NCBI RefSeq assembly: GCF_028453695.1
Contig: NC_135781.1
Span: 25,481,640 to 25,545,639 of the forward strand
DNA from: Augochlora pura
Taxonomy: Eukaryota; Arthropoda; Insecta; Hymenoptera; Halictidae
Direction of reading: 5' to 3'
Length of the DNA stretch: 64,000 nt
Part shown: positions 48,011-62,757 of the stretch, in pieces
Position numbering within the stretch: position 1 is the first letter of the stretch
How the letters are laid out: every line of letters begins with the position of its first letter
The notes under the pieces: generated by a model
The model's input: only the letters and a program-made list of their open reading frames with translations
Database searches by the model: none
Told to the model about the DNA's origin: nothing
Translations under genes and position numbers: made by a program

Positions 48011-51000
48011 CACCGAAGATTCAAACTATTTCAATGTTCGAAATACGTTTGGACTGTTTGGAATATGTTCGAACTGTTCCGAATATATTTGAACGTTAGG
48101 TCTCGCATAGCTCGAGATAAGGAGCGTTCAATTACCGAGATAATGAAAAATTGTTATAGCTAATGTCGGTAATGTTAAAAATATTGTAAAAATGCTCAGC
48201 CATTTAGATAAGTTCACGTTAGACCCCTGGCTACGAATTACCGTCCGTTCGGTTTTGTATTTACCGTTAATGTTTCGACAATATCACATGACGCATGAAC
48301 GAAGATCCTTAGTCGATTCACCCACACGAGAATGTTAAAACAATCCACAAGTTTTTTTAACAGTTTCATAATCACGCTACAGCGACTTCATAAATGTCAC
48401 AATGTATTTTATTTAAACAGGTTAGAATTGGAACAAATTGGAACAAATTTCAGTAGCCTTGTGTTTACGGATTTCCATAAAATTAACAAGATATAATAAA
48501 CTAACGCTAAAATTCGTTCTCTATTTTGGCAAATAATTTCGTCAAGGTTATAATATATATATGGATGACTCGACAGCGGAAGGGTGTTTTTTTTTTTATT
48601 ATACTTGTAAAATATTGCAATCAATTCCCAAGTAGAATTTTCAGTAATTATAGTGAAATTATAACATGAGATTTATTCTGTAGTGAAACTGCGCTCAGCT
48701 ATACAATAAATTCTCTTCGATTCTCTCTCGACATGTAAACAGAAATGGACAATTTCGGAAGAGAATACGATTACTCGAGCCGCGTGACTCGTTTTTATAG
48801 TTGTTGACGATCGATGACTACAAAATCGATCTGCGTTACTCGAGTAATTGTATCTCCTCTTCCCGAATCGCTTGGAAAATTTACTATAAATATAAGATGA
48901 TTCTATTATTTGTATTTATCGTTTGCGTCTATCATATAGTGTCCTATCGTGAAAACATAATAAAAATAATTTATAAGAATAATTTCACATTCACCGACTC
49001 TCGATACTTCCCGACGTTACAACAGCAGTCAAAGTGTCAGCGAGAATGGCAAAAATAGTAAACGACAGTGAAACGAGGGCCACCCGGTGGTTAATCGAAT
49101 GTATCTCGCGACGTCGTTCGACATCCCCATGAACCGGACAGGAACGGCGTCGCGGGCCATAACAATCGATCGATCGGCGACGTCCACGGCCACCGTTCGG
49201 TTTAGGCCTCGCGTGATCGCGGATCGTTAGGCGGCCGGCTCGTTGTCACTGTCGTGATTTAGCCAAACGGTTTCACGATCGAAACGCTGAAGCCGCGTTG
49301 CAAGAGTCCCGGCAAAAAGCAGATCCGCCGGTAATTGCGCCTAATTGTTTGCAGTAACGACTATAGGCGTAGCCGTCGCGCAGGCCGTCGAACTTATCGG
49401 TCCGTTAAATGAAGCTGGCTCGACCGGCTAGCGTAATTACGTAACCGAACTTTTCCGACTGGCTTCCACTTATTTATTTATTTACTTAATCATACAGTAA
49501 TTAACAAACGTAGCCGGTTGCATACAGAGTATTCGAAGGAAAACATTGATAAAACGAGCGACACGATTTTTTTATACCGATCAATTTGCGCATAAATATT
49601 ATTTTTCGTAACTTTGAACAATCCCGAGATATTTCACTGTACCATAAATTTATTATTGTTAGACGAAACGATTTGTATATGTAGAATCGTGTACAGGAAT
49701 ACGGGCAGGAAATGAACGAGAACATTATTAGATAGAAGAACTGAATTGATGGTATAGAAGAACTAGTGAAAGATAAAAAGGAAACAAGAAACGTACAAAC
49801 AGTGCCGAACCTTTTCTTAGGCAGACATTAACAGTTCAATCAAATTCAGTTTAAATGAGAACCGGTGAAAAAGTCAAGGTTCATAAAGTGTTTGTTAGCT
49901 AAACTACTCACTCTGTTAATTGGATATAATGGAGCGTGTCTATAAACTGGAATCCGCAAGAGTAAGTCTAGAACAGGAAAATCCTCCTTGCACGATCCTA
50001 TATAAAAAGCTACAGAATCGGAAATACTACGTCCGTCGCTGAGGGAAAAGAGCTAGTTGATACTTGACAATGATTGGTTCACCGCTGTCACGCTAGGTCA
50101 AAACGGCTCGCATTTGTCTTCTCGGAAAAGTGAAATTGACGATTAATTCGATATACTCGGAAGCGGGATACCGAGATCTAATAAAGAAAACAACATTCTT
50201 GCAGGTCAATTTATATTATCAAATTTCTCTATTATAATGGTATTGCTATTTTTTGAGCAACAGTTGTGTGAAAATTGTACGAAACACGCGATTCGCATGG
50301 GAAGTGCGACGAAGGCGTGCCGAAGGCTCGGTACGGACCGTGATGTATTTGTCAATTAGGTGTTTGTGGCATGAGCGAGAGTCCTCCTTTGTCTAGCGAG
50401 CCGTTTATGGTACGAATAATCCGATGTGAGCGTCCTATCTTCTTACTCTCGTATTGTGTATATTATGAATTGTGTCCGAGGCAGACGGCGAGAGAGTTTC
50501 TCGTTATCGGATGTTACACGTTGTATCGATCAATATTTTTATATTAAATATATTCTCTAATAACTCGTTCTATTATATCAATATGTAGCTGAGCGTATAG
50601 GGTGACCGCAATATTGTAGACGAGCACTTATTGTTAGCAGGCAGCTGCGTTTGTCCCCCGAGCGATCTGGATCGACGGATCGTCGTCGGATGATCGACCC
50701 GGGGTCTCCGATCGACGGAGTTACATAAGGCGTTGCATTCCGGGAATCGGAGACATTTTTTCGCCCCCTACCCCGCCGTGGCACGATAAGCTCGATTAGA
50801 GCTCGATTCCGCGAACGCCGATTCCGTACCGGTTACCTTCGCTATCGGCGAACGCAAACAGAAGACTTCGTTGCTTCTGTATCGCGGCGGATCGAGTCGC
50901 GTGCTTTATTTCATTTCATTTAACGTCGATATAATGCCGGTTGGTACGATCCCATTGTGTGTTTTTCTAATGCACCCCAGGCACGGAACGGTCTCGTGGA

Positions 51001-54000
51001 AAAAATCGCCGATCCTCTTACACGATAGACCACGGTAATGACTGCCGCGGAGCGAATAAATTTCATCAACCGCCCCGCGCCGGTAATTAAGAATATTATT
51101 ACAATGCCGGCGCTGCCCGATTTAATATCTTCATCGCGATTGCGCGCGTCTAGACGCGGTTTCGCCGAAAACGCCAGTCCCTCGGGATTTATCCAATGCT
51201 GCAGTTTGTTGCGACTCCTCGACAAAATTTCTTCCATTGCACGCTAACGCTCGGACGGCTAGTACAGGGTCCACAAAGACCCGGAGTATAAATATTGTTA
51301 TCGGTGTAATAGAAGGAAATACATATGTATGTATTATCGAACACTTAACCAACAATAACTAAGTATTCAACTGACTAATTATTGTTATTTGATTCTATAT
51401 TTCCTGATGGTTAATTAAATGTTCACATACTTTATTAACACGTTAAGCGCTAAACCTGTTTCGTATTCCTTTCCGTTTGGTCGACGTTATAACCTTCTAT
51501 GATACCTGCGATATACCGTGCTTTAATAGTACTCGTTAAAATTGTTTTCGGTAACAAGTAACATTTAGGTACATTCTTTCATAATCGCCAAATTATTTAA
51601 AATTTATCTGTAATGAAGAATATAATTTCTGACAATTTACCTACAGAGAAGAATCTTTTTTAAATTTATTTATAGATACGAATATAATTTTTTAAAATTG
51701 ATATCGTCTGTCGCCGATGACCGTCACGGCCCTCGACGATCTTTAGAAAAATAACCGTATCTAGAATCCAGGAGTATCATAAAAAATGTCTTGAAACAAA
51801 ATTAATACATGGAATCATAAATGCCCCTAACTATACTCGGTTGTATTTTTCTCAAAAATATCCGCCATCCGAATGCTACATAGTTCCTAAACAATGCGTT
51901 CCACTGCATTTAATGTAATTACGATAGTAATTACTATAATCCATAGTTACTCGTTTCGAAAATTCCGCCAACGTTTACTTAAATTGCATTACGATACTTG
52001 CACTACGATTCCATTCGCGCTGTGTTGATTGACACTTATTTGGCCTTAATATTTTTAATAATAGGACCAGACCATTTTTGTTCGTTTTATTGTCTCCGTG
52101 TACTTTTGTTTCTAGATTTTGATAATAGAAAAATGCAATTAGATTTCGTTTTAGAAGAAATTAATAATATTCATATTTAGTAGAAATTACGTGGAATCTT
52201 TATCACGAGTCTGACTCGTTTATTATAGTGCAAGGGGTTAAGAGAGGCGCGGAATAAATACAGTTGGCTAGGATGCGACGGAGCCGGTCTTGCGAGGTCG
52301 GCGTCGCCGGTGGCCATCAGGTGGGATTCTATAGAAAACAATCGACCGCTGCTAAACGGAAAGTTTCGTCCAGATAATGCGGGCACTGTGGAAACGGGGG
52401 GAGGTGCCGGTTAGATACTGTCTCTGGCATAATTCAATTCGTGGCGGCCGTTCGCGGGCCGCTCGCCATAAGGTACACGCTCGAACAAGTGGAGGCAAAT
52501 GAGATCCAGTTAAATTTGAGTTTAGTAAGTTAGCGCAAAGTTGGCGGAACTCCGCGGCCCGTCACGCGGGGCACCGTTTGCACGAAAGCACGGCAACGAG
52601 CGCGCAGAGCGCAGGGCACCGAGGCACCGAGCAGTCAGCGATAGCGTACACGCGGTGTAATTGCAATTAGCATATATCACATCGGCGTAGGCCGGGGTAC
52701 GGGTTCGCGGGCGCACGCGAGCCTTCGACCACTGGCGTAACCCATCCCGAAAAGGTTCCACCGGGATCCACGCGGATTTATATGGGGAATAACGTGCGTT
52801 TACGTGGACGCTGGCTATAAACGCGCCGCGCCGCAACTCGTCGCAACGCGTCGATCGTTAAACCAGAAAAAAGAAACGTGACCGTTAATTGCCACCACGC
52901 TTTAACGAGTTAATCCTTTTTGCTCGACGCGCGGAAAAAGACGGCGGAATCGAATCGTTTATGGACGCGAAAACGACCGACTTTGTCGATCGATTGACTC
53001 GCCGAACGACGATCGAGACCTCGAGCCAGCCCCGATAGATCGTTATTGGTTGTTTGACGGCTGCATTGGATATTTGCATTATGGTTGCAAATGTTGATCT
53101 TCGTTTAGTTAATCTAAGGAGATTCTTATGATCAATGGTTAAAGTTTTATTGAGGAAATTGTTTTATTTGATACCGTGGTTGCTCTTTGAAATGTAGATT
53201 ACATTCGTAGCGCGGTTCTTCGAACAAGCTTTGCAAACTGAATTTTATTAAAACCTGGAGGCACTAAAAAACAGTAAAAACAGTTCAAGTAGTAGAAAAA
53301 TCATGGCAATGGCCGGATTGCGGATGCATTTATCACAAATTCATACGCAAAAGAAAAACGTCCCTTCTCTAATGTATCTCGTTGATTATTTAAACTTGTC
53401 CCCTGTCTACAATTGCTACTGCTGCACGTGCTCGGCGAAATGAATTGTACTTATCACGCTTACATTACTCATCTCTTACATTCGCTCTATCATGCTTACC
53501 AAGCTAAGACATGAGCCAATTATGCCAACATTCTTTCTCGTAAATGCATAAACTCTCGAGTTTCGTAATATCTGTTTGCTGTACAGGTACTATTTTATCA
53601 AGCAAATTGCTACGACCTCGTGCGAGCGACTGCAGCGTTTCTTCTTTCTTGGAATTTTTGGTGCAACATCATAATCATTTCGCGTCTGTTGTTTCTCCAC
53701 CTTTAAGTTAACCCATTGGATTGTTTTAAAACTAATATTTTAATATAATATAAAATCGAAGTGCAGTTAGATTATCCATTGGTCATTTTCACATGAACCG
53801 AAAATTTTTCCGCTGCAGCATGATTCATATCTCTGCTGCACCCGAAGAGATTCCGCGAGAACAGCAATAAATTGTCACCGACTGTTTCCACCGACTGTGC
53901 GTTTCGAAAGACGAACGTAGCACCGAATCGTCCCGCGGCCGATTCACGCTCGCCCCTGCCACAATTATTTATGCGATCATGCCGCGAACGCGCGCGCCTC

Positions 54001-57000
54001 GGCTCACTCGCCTCTCGCTTCCTTCGCCGATGCTATCTCCTCGCTCGTTCGCCTTATCGAGCGCAATTTACAGAGCAAATCGAGGATTCCACGCGTACCT
54101 CGCGATCCGAACGCTTTACGGGGTGTCTGGGAGACGAACACTGTATCGCGGTATCGTTTACACTTTACGGGCGACGTCTCTCATTCTTGTCCGGCGAACG
54201 GTTTTGCCGATCGGTATGCCGGACCCGGACGCGAACCCGGATCTACTGCCATCTTAATTACCGTTACGCTTCCGTCACTTATTATCTCGCCTCTTATTTG
54301 TCGGCAGGCTCCGATTCGTCTCGGAATATACTTAATAACAGTGCCTTTTCGACTAGCTTAACAGTTATAGAAACTGTTCTCTCTCGAGGCGAAGAAATTT
54401 CACAGTGAGACCGATTTGTTTCATCTCGTAAAAACTGTGAGATCGCATTTATGTAAATTTAGAATTTTTTAGATTTAATTAAATTGAAAACCGGTCACTT
54501 GGCCGCCGATTAATTAACTTACCTAGAGTATAGCTGTGACACTTTTATCCAGCTTCTTCCTGAATCGTGCAAAACACCGTGCAGCAATTGTGCAACGATC
54601 CGCAGTTTTCTAATCACAGAAGTTAGGTTTAATGCTCCACCGTTTTATGCAGCATTATGTCGCTGGCGAGGTACGAGGATCACGTCTTGCCCGCTCGAAG
54701 GGAATTTGATTTTTATGGTAGTGACAAAGCGGTAGATCCGAGCGAAATGAATTTATAGCTAAGCGGTTGATTGGCGCGACACGGCGGATTCGCGTGCGCG
54801 ACGTTGAACGTCCACCGGTGACGTTTACGAGGTCGGTAACATCGTCGGGATCGTTTCGGTCGAGCACCGGGAACCGCCGCGCCGGCGAAAACGATGAAAC
54901 AATAGAGAAGGGAAAAGAGAGGCAGAAAGAGAGAAAAAGCGCGGCGCGGCGCGGCGTGGCGCGGTGGCGGCGGGTCGGAAGACGGATAACGCTCCGCGAG
55001 CTCGCGTGACAGTGCGCCCGGAGATCTTGCTAATCGCGGCAACACTGTATACTAACCGCGCCGCCATCTTCGATGGCAATTACAATTAACAGCAAAACGG
55101 GGATGTCGTAAAATGCAATTAAATATTATTACCTTTCCTCTAATGGTCGCGGCGGCCCTGAACGCAGGCCATATGTTTTCCCGAACGTGTCTGTGTTCTC
55201 GGCGCGCGCGCGCGTATTCTTATTAACAATCCGTTGATGTGCGGCGACGGGACGCGACAAGATGCCGCTCGTCTTCGTCCTTCCGATCATCATTCCTTCA
55301 AATTGCCTCCTCTACCGTCGTTTCATCGAGTCGTCGGATAGTTACCGAGATCTCCAACAACCTCTCCGCGAGAAGATCTCGACGATTTTGGAAAAATGTT
55401 TGCTTCTTTTTTAGCAAATTCTGCGAATATCCCGACGATTTTCTGGGCTCTCCGATGTCCCGGGAAATTCTATCTGAACAGGTTTTATTAACAATTTTCA
55501 AGCTCTTGGGTAAATTGTTCTTGAAGAGACTTTTCTTACGCGGATCCTCCGACTGAGGGTTCATTTAGAGTCTGAATTTTAGACAAACCTCGGTCTTTTC
55601 TAGGAAGCGATTATACGAGATTTCTGGTAAACGATTCTCGAAGAAATTTTACTGTTTTTTTTTTCTACTTTTTTTTACCTTTTACAAAAATCCAGAAAAG
55701 CTTCGAGTGAATTTTCCCTACATTTCCGGATTCTTTCAAGGCGACACTTCGAACTGTTAGATGAATTCCGCTTCATTATACTTCTAACTTTTAAATGAAC
55801 TCTGCTTTATGAAAACTTTGTGGTCGTTCAACTTACAAAATTCTTCTAAGTTATCACCGTCACTGAATTTGTCCTGAAAAGGTAGCAACGTCTTGCAAAT
55901 ATTCTCCAACATTTCTAAACAGTTCCACCCTGAAAAATCATTCCAGGTTTCTCACAAAATCCTACAATCTTGCCAGCACTTAATCACCCGGAATCATGAT
56001 CGATAAACCCTCGTTGTCGCCAACCTCTCGCGCAAGGAAAACAAGGAAAAATCGTGCGGAACGAGGGATCCTCGAAAGAAGCTGGCACCGTTGCTGACAG
56101 AATAATGGAGCTCGCGGCATCAATTTTTCGAAGTACTCCGCGATGGTTACACCTCCCGCGATAAATTGCCGGTGGAACGAGACCGGGCCGGCATCGATCA
56201 ACGAGGAGCTGCGATGCCGAAGATTGAGGTACACCCTCGAAAAAAAAGGAAGAAGGTCGAGGCCAGTGGGCGTCACGCTTTCCTCCCGAGAGTCCCAGGC
56301 TGCCGGGACTGTTCCCGCATGCGGCGTCCTCTACGGAGATATTTACGGAGGCAGTACGTGAGGCGGCTAGGCGATGATCGCGTCGAGCGGAATCAGCGTC
56401 GCCGGAGCCGTCGCGCCGTTAACGTCTTCGCTTTTGTTCCTGTTGGGCGAGGACGATCGCGGCGACACACGGCGCGGCGATGTACGCGTCGGACCGATGG
56501 CTATCTCGGCATGTAACTCGCCCGAAAATTCACGCTATTATCGCCGCTGTACCAGCCTCCCCCTCGCTATCTTCGCTTTTTTTTCACGGGCCATCGGCAC
56601 CTTTTTCGGGAAGATCGATTAAATATCCCCGAGGAGATTTATCGCTTCGTCGCCGGGCGAGACGCGCGGCCGGTTTAACGGCGCGTTTTTAATGAAACTA
56701 TCTGCGCGGACGGCCGGAGCCCCGGTAATCGTAATCACGATCATAATCCAATAACGAAACAACGGTTGATAGCCTTTTGCCGTGCTGAAAAACGATTCGA
56801 ACGACGAGCCGTAAAACATCGTCGACTTTATCGGTCGCCGGCAATCGAGCACCGACGGAAATTCAGTGAAACGGTGGAGGGCGAAAGAGAGGGAGAGTTA
56901 CTCGCATTTATTTCCGCAGCCGGCGAACCACCACCTCGTTGATTCGGCCGCAGCGTTCGATTTCGTGACGCGCGCCAATTTCCGGTACCGATGCGAGCGG

Positions 57001-57067
57001 AGCGGAGCCGAACCGAGCTGCGAGGAACGAAGCGAAAACGACACACGCGGCCTGCCCCTTTCCTCCT

Positions 57068-57124
57068 TCTCTCCCTCCCTCCCTCCCTCTCTCTCTCTCT
57101 CTCTCTCTCACTCTCTCTCTCTCC
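57068..57124. repeat. CT / CCCT microsatellite
   Basis: CCCT units pass into a pure CT run. They create Ser/Leu-repeat open frames that are not genes. Confidence 0.95.
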
Positions 57125-60100
57125 TTCTTTCTCCGCCGCGGTTCGACCTCTCTTTCTCTCCTTCTTCGCCGCGATTCAATCTCCCTCTCTCGCTCACCTT
57201 TCTGTCTCCTTCTCCTCCCATTTCCGGTTCAGCTCGCTCTCGCTCGCTTTTCACTTCGTTTCTCCAGCGAGGCTGAGACTGAGAGATCGCGGCGCGAGGA
57301 GGAGCGCAGGGGAAGGAAAAGGCGAAGCGGACACACACGGAACGAAAGGAGAAGGAAAGGGCAGAGATGCTGAACAGTGCTCATTGGACGGTTGCATTTT
57401 ATGCGCTGGACCGGCCCCTCCTGTAATTGGTCGCCACTCAATTGCCGCTCATTAGGTAACTGCCCGTTTTTTGCGCCGACTGTGACTACGCCACCAGCGA
57501 TAAACCGCCGAGAAAAAAGAGTTTATCCCCTTTCCCGCTGACCTCTGCCTCGTCCCTCGAGAGTCCGGCTCTGTCCAGTAATAATACGCTTACCATCGGG
57601 GATCGGCCTAAGCGCTCCGCTCGGCTCGTCTCTTCTCGGCCCACGAGCGTACCGCGCGAGTCCTTCTTCCGCCTCGAGTCGAGTCGTCCCCGTGAAACGA
57701 CGGTTTACTGCATCATGGGAACGACTTAGTTTCCCGAACAACCCATTCAGCTTCCGCGAAATCATCGTACGCCATTCTTGCTTTTATCGAGGCTCCTCGA
57801 ATCGCCAATTTTCTGCCAATATTTCTGAAATGATTTAATACGGTCTAGTAGATCGTAAATAAATAATAATAAAAAGATCCGCAAAATACTCTCGCTTCGT
57901 AAAAAGCTGCAAATTTTCTTATATTTTCATAACTTTACAGTGTATGCTAGCCTTTGATGCTGCGACTGCCTTTCACATCTGAGTGACAGTATTATTTGTT
58001 CAGATATGAAATTAATTTTATCAAAAATAATGGAAGATGTAAGAATATTGGAAATCCAATTGATCTCATACAACCGAGATTTACGATTTTAATTTGATCA
58101 AGTAAAACATAAGGGAATACTTATATAATTACAATGACAGACTTCATCTTTATCGATATTTATGGTTTATCATTTTGAAAATTAGAGTAAGCCAATTACG
58201 CGTGGAACGTGATTGGACAGCAGAGAATTTCAGAATTCGTTGTATCAGTATAGTGGAACGTCGATTAATCGAATTGGAGTTTCCTCGAACATTATCATTT
58301 AGATTTTGGATTATACCAAGTAATAACGACGAAACTATAGAAAGACCTCGATTAAATCTCGACCTGTTATCATATGTTATCGCATTAATAATTTATGGAA
58401 AATGAAAAGAAATGAACTATCAGTTTTGAATTCGATTAGTCGAAATTCTACTATATCGAAGGACTGGGTAATCGAGGTTCTACAGTATTTCAGTTTTAAA
58501 AAATTTTGATGCGATTAGCGTGACAGTCGAAGCGTTAAAATCACCTGCACTTCAAGATCAGTCAAAGCCTTCCACACTTCTTAATTTAATTTGAAACGAA
58601 CTTGTATTTCTTGCTAGAATCTGTCGGATCGAGGACAAAAATTGTCGCCGTTGACGCGTTTTTTCTCTGGAAAAGGGGGAGCGGAAACGTCGAAGTAGCG
58701 AATCGAGAGCAAAGACAGAATTGTCTCGCGAAGTCCTCTGCACCCACCCACTCCGAGACGGGTTCAGATTACCGGCAGATGACAGGTCGGCCGTTCTTTG
58801 TCTACCTCCGCAGCCTGTGCTCGGACTCGGCCCTCTTTTTATATCGTGAAATTAGTTGGCCGCGGTTTCCGGTCCCCGATTTCTGTTAGTTTCGTCCCAC
58901 GTCCTCCGGCGTCGTTAACCCTGGACCCGAAGCGAGTTTGGCGAGCCACGGACCGAGCCTAACTCGCCACTCGTCGCAGAAACACTCCAATAAAACTATC
59001 ACACTGCTAACTATCCGTGGCTTCGTGCTTCTACAAAGTGAGAGAATCTCGCCTTTGTCGAACGCTTCGAAAGTTTCTCCCGAATCCGTTAACAATCGAG
59101 AGCAAATCATTCCGAAACGTTTCCAATGAGAAGATTTCATGCATTTATAATTATAAACGTAACATATTTATTTACCATTTTATTTGTTCATTTATTTATT
59201 TGACGAATTCAACAGGAAAATCTTAAAAGAATTAGTAGACTTAGATTTAGCGGAGTTAGTAATAAAAACTGGAGCTAAGACGATTGAAATGATAAGTTCT
59301 ATTAACTGTATTTAATTAATTATACCATTATAGACCTCTGTGTTGCAAAAAGGGTAATAGTTTACAATTAAGCGGTTTGAAGAATTGAAACAAAATTCAG
59401 GAAGAAAAAGTTGTACAAAGAACGTCGAACAGCCGTGAAAATTTCAATCGTGACGCATCCGTTAGAATTTCCATTGAAAAGAAACCGATTATGCCGTCAC
59501 CAGACAGAACGCAGTCGTTAAACATACCAATACAACTGCAGAAACATGATTGTCACAGAGTAATGAGCAACTCCCATCATCGGATTTCCATTTACGAAAG
59601 TTTCGGCCCCGCGACAGTGCAATTCAATTCATCCACGATCGTTCATCATAATAGAAAGCTGGCACACGGACGACGACGTAGATCCTGAGACGCTAACGTC
59701 GCTTAATCGATTGCAATAACCGAGGTATTTGCCTCGCCTCGTCTCGCCGCGATCCAGCAAGTTTCCCAGCGCGTAACGACAGGTCGACGATCACGAGGTA
59801 AAAAAGAAAACTTGCAGATCCCGTTTCGAAGCCTGTATCGAGCGATCTAGCGATCGCCTGCCGGCGCGCAATCTCGCCGGGGCCATAGGTCGATCATCGA
59901 GACGCAAGATCCACCGTAGATGCGCGCGAATTAATTCTTGGTTCGATCGTATTTCATGGATAGGTGGAACGTGTATCGGAGCTCGGGGTACACCTTGTAA
60001 TCTCTCGGGTTCCCTGTCACCGGCTGACAACGGGCCCTCGTAACTGAACTTAACGCGATCCTGATTGGCTATAAACGATCATTACCTTAGAGGAAATTAC

Positions 60101-60863
60101 GCCTTCTGCTCGTCAAGCTCGAGCCGATGTAGCGCAACACCGCGCATTAGTCTCGGAAGGTGGCGAGAAGCAACGCGCCCGTCCCGTCGTTACTCTCCTG
60201 AAAATTTATTCGGTTCGGCTCTCTTCGTATTTCACGGTCCGAGGTCCCCGGGGACCGGGCCCCGGCGCGGGCCCTTTCATCGATCACGTAAATCACCGGC
60301 ATTTTTGCGAGCCGCCTCTTTGACGTTATCGACGCCGCGCTGTCCTCCCATCTCGCCTGCCATAACTCCGTTGCCGGCCGAAAAGTAACGGGTCGTTCTG
60401 GACCCTATGCCAATCCACGTTTACATTGTTCACGAGGGTTTACGATCTTCTCGATATCGTCGACTATCGATGGAAGATTTTGGGAAATCTAGCGATGGGT
60501 AGTTCATAGACGAACTTTGGATAAAAATTGAACAACTTTGAGTAATGACAACTCCGTGAAAAATTATCATAGGATGATGATGATCTTCCTTTTAAATAAC
60601 ACCTTGAAACGTCTACTTTAAAATATTGTTTCCCCATCTTAAGTTGAACGCACATTTTTCTCAAACTTGATAATCTCAATATAAACAGTATATTAAAGTA
60701 GAGGTTTTAAGTTCTAATTTGAAAGTAATTTCATTGTCGTACGATGATTATTCGCAGAGTAATCTTTAATCAAACTAGACACATTTCAATCCGAAATCTT
60801 TCAATACCATCGTGTATTTAAAGACTTATTAAAAATTTAAATACTGTAGGAGCGAATAATCGA

Positions 60864-60883
60864 AATTGTATATATATATATAC
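60864..60883. repeat. TA microsatellite
   Basis: TATATATA run within a self-complementary segment (TTGTATA...TATACAA). Confidence 0.9.
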
Positions 60884-62544
60884 AATTCAAAAATCCTACG
60901 AAATGAAAAAAGGAAACGTTGGAAAAGATATCTTAATTTTCAAGATAAAATAGATTCGAGTAGAAGGGGTTAATAATATTATAAATACTTTTCTCTTACA
61001 AAATACAGGGGTTAAGTTTGATAAAAATATTTTGTTTGATCAATTTAAAAATTATATATTAACCAAGACTATCATTTATTGCTAAAAATTAAATAAAAGA
61101 TCCCACGTAATTTACGAGAAGATCTAGTAGTCTCAGTCGGATAAAGCAGCAGCAGGCCGACACCTCGAGCTCTGAAGTGACTGCTTGTAGGTAATTGGTG
61201 TATCCGTTCGCCGTCGTCCGGTGCATCGAGGTGCACTTCATCTCGGCGGAGTGTGCGATGCAGTCCGGTGTTCGGAGGGAGAGGCGGGCAGGGTGTGTAC
61301 AGGTTGATCGAACATCTAAACTGGTGGAATGAGACGAATTCCACGCTAGGATCAGGGGAATCCTGGCGCTAAGAGCGAGCCGAGCGAGGAGAGCACGAGG
61401 ATCCGGTGATCCTCTGGCGAGACAAGGACGAGGCTGGAGGAGTAACAGGCGGCTACCGTCCTCGGCAGCCTTAATGAAGGAGAACAGAGGGCGTGCTCGG
61501 GTGCACCGGCCAGTAAGCAATGTATCCAAACCTGTAATTATGTAGCTTGCTATACATCTCATCCATAACGGTTATTAACAGGAACCTGACGTCTCTCGCT
61601 GCTTCCTCTCTCCGTCGCTCTCCCGCGTTTCTCGCTGTCTCCGTCGTTCCCCGGGTTGAACACCGACTTCCTCCTGTTCTAGCTGGTCTATCCAGCGACG
61701 CGTCGCCACCGGCTCGTAATAAAAATGATTTATCTATCGACGCGCTCGACGCGAATTAGAAAATTACCCGGCTAACCATGACGAAATAATTGTTCCCTCG
61801 ATCGGGTGTACCGCGCTGAACCTCGCGACCCGCCACACCAGATGGCCTGTGGGTAATGAACTACCAGATGCTACCACCATACAAGTCGGCTCGACCGTCT
61901 TCTGGTTTACAATTACAGGAAAGACCGGAGTTTGTAGGAAATTGTTGAGAGAGAGAGGGAGAGAGTTTTATCGACTCGGAGGTGATTGGTTCGGCACTGT
62001 TCAAACGTGGTTGAACCATCGCTAACCATCGCCCCGGCACGTAGATCACTCGATGTTGAAACGATTCTACGCTTCCACCGACATCAGCATACGTAGGACG
62101 CATAGAAAGATAAAATAGTCATTAAGAGATACGAAGTCAACTTTATCTGTACCGCGCGGAGATTACCTGTCGTCTTCGGACTAAACACACTTGCGAGGAT
62201 TCAGGCCTGTACGGTAGTCTCCTCGCCACTTTTTCTCCAATCACAGTTTGCTTGAACGTCATCGCGGTCGTTTCACGTTAGGCGATGATCGTGGCCGAAG
62301 ATGCAACATCGAAGATGTTTCTTAATGAGTCATTCGCGTTCATTATCCAAAGCGGATACATGTATGTACAATCGGCATCACACTTTGCAGTATTCGAGAT
62401 GAATCCGTATGGAATATCACACAGAGCTCGATACTGTACCCTCTATTGGAAACAGTGTACTCGTACATTAATTTTTTCAATCATCTACTATGCACTTTTT
62501 TTTAAATAGAATTTGAGGGACTTAAAGTAATTTAGCAACGTTAC

Positions 62545-62757
62545 TATTAGACTGCGGATCTTTATGCAAATATAACATTTTTATCATCTCTCGCATGAAA
62601 CGTTAATTACGCAAACACGTATTGCCTTTTTCAACAATGTTAATACAGTGAAAGTAACGCCGCAGTATTTTCAAATTCTTCTTTTGTCTTCAACGTTCCG
62701 CGCTTTATTCATCCTTTTTTTGCCATAAATGCATGAAATCCACTATCCAGTTATTAT
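62545..62757. mobile_element. MITE of the AGACTGCGGAT family
   Basis: The left end is TATTAGACTGCGGATCTTTA then TGCA. The right end, reverse-complemented, is AATAACTGGATAGTGGATTT then CATGCA. The interior is noncoding and the length is about 213 bp, like the 208-bp copy at 23443. Confidence 0.65.

Larger units (their letters stand above)
42421..53100 (+). other. Putative first intron of the eh1-motif gene, part 4; no exon seen
   Basis: Islands at about 43420-44260, 44860-46300, 46690-46960, 49060-49460, 50600-51260 and 52220-53060 are separated by AT-rich DNA. Clustered TAAT cores occur near 49320-49500 and 51040-51130. Simple repeats: CGAT (43713-43730), CT and TA runs (46560-46650), TA-rich DNA (47460-47545). 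A 65-codon Cys-containing frame lies at 47813-48010. Confidence 0.4.

Noticed and set aside
53872..54408. 178-codon plus-strand open frame
   Set aside because: Arg/Ser-rich translation of a CpG island, overlapped by another frame; no domain and no splice context.
56866..57455. Ser/Leu-repeat open frames on both strands
   Set aside because: They are produced by the CT microsatellite at 57068-57124.
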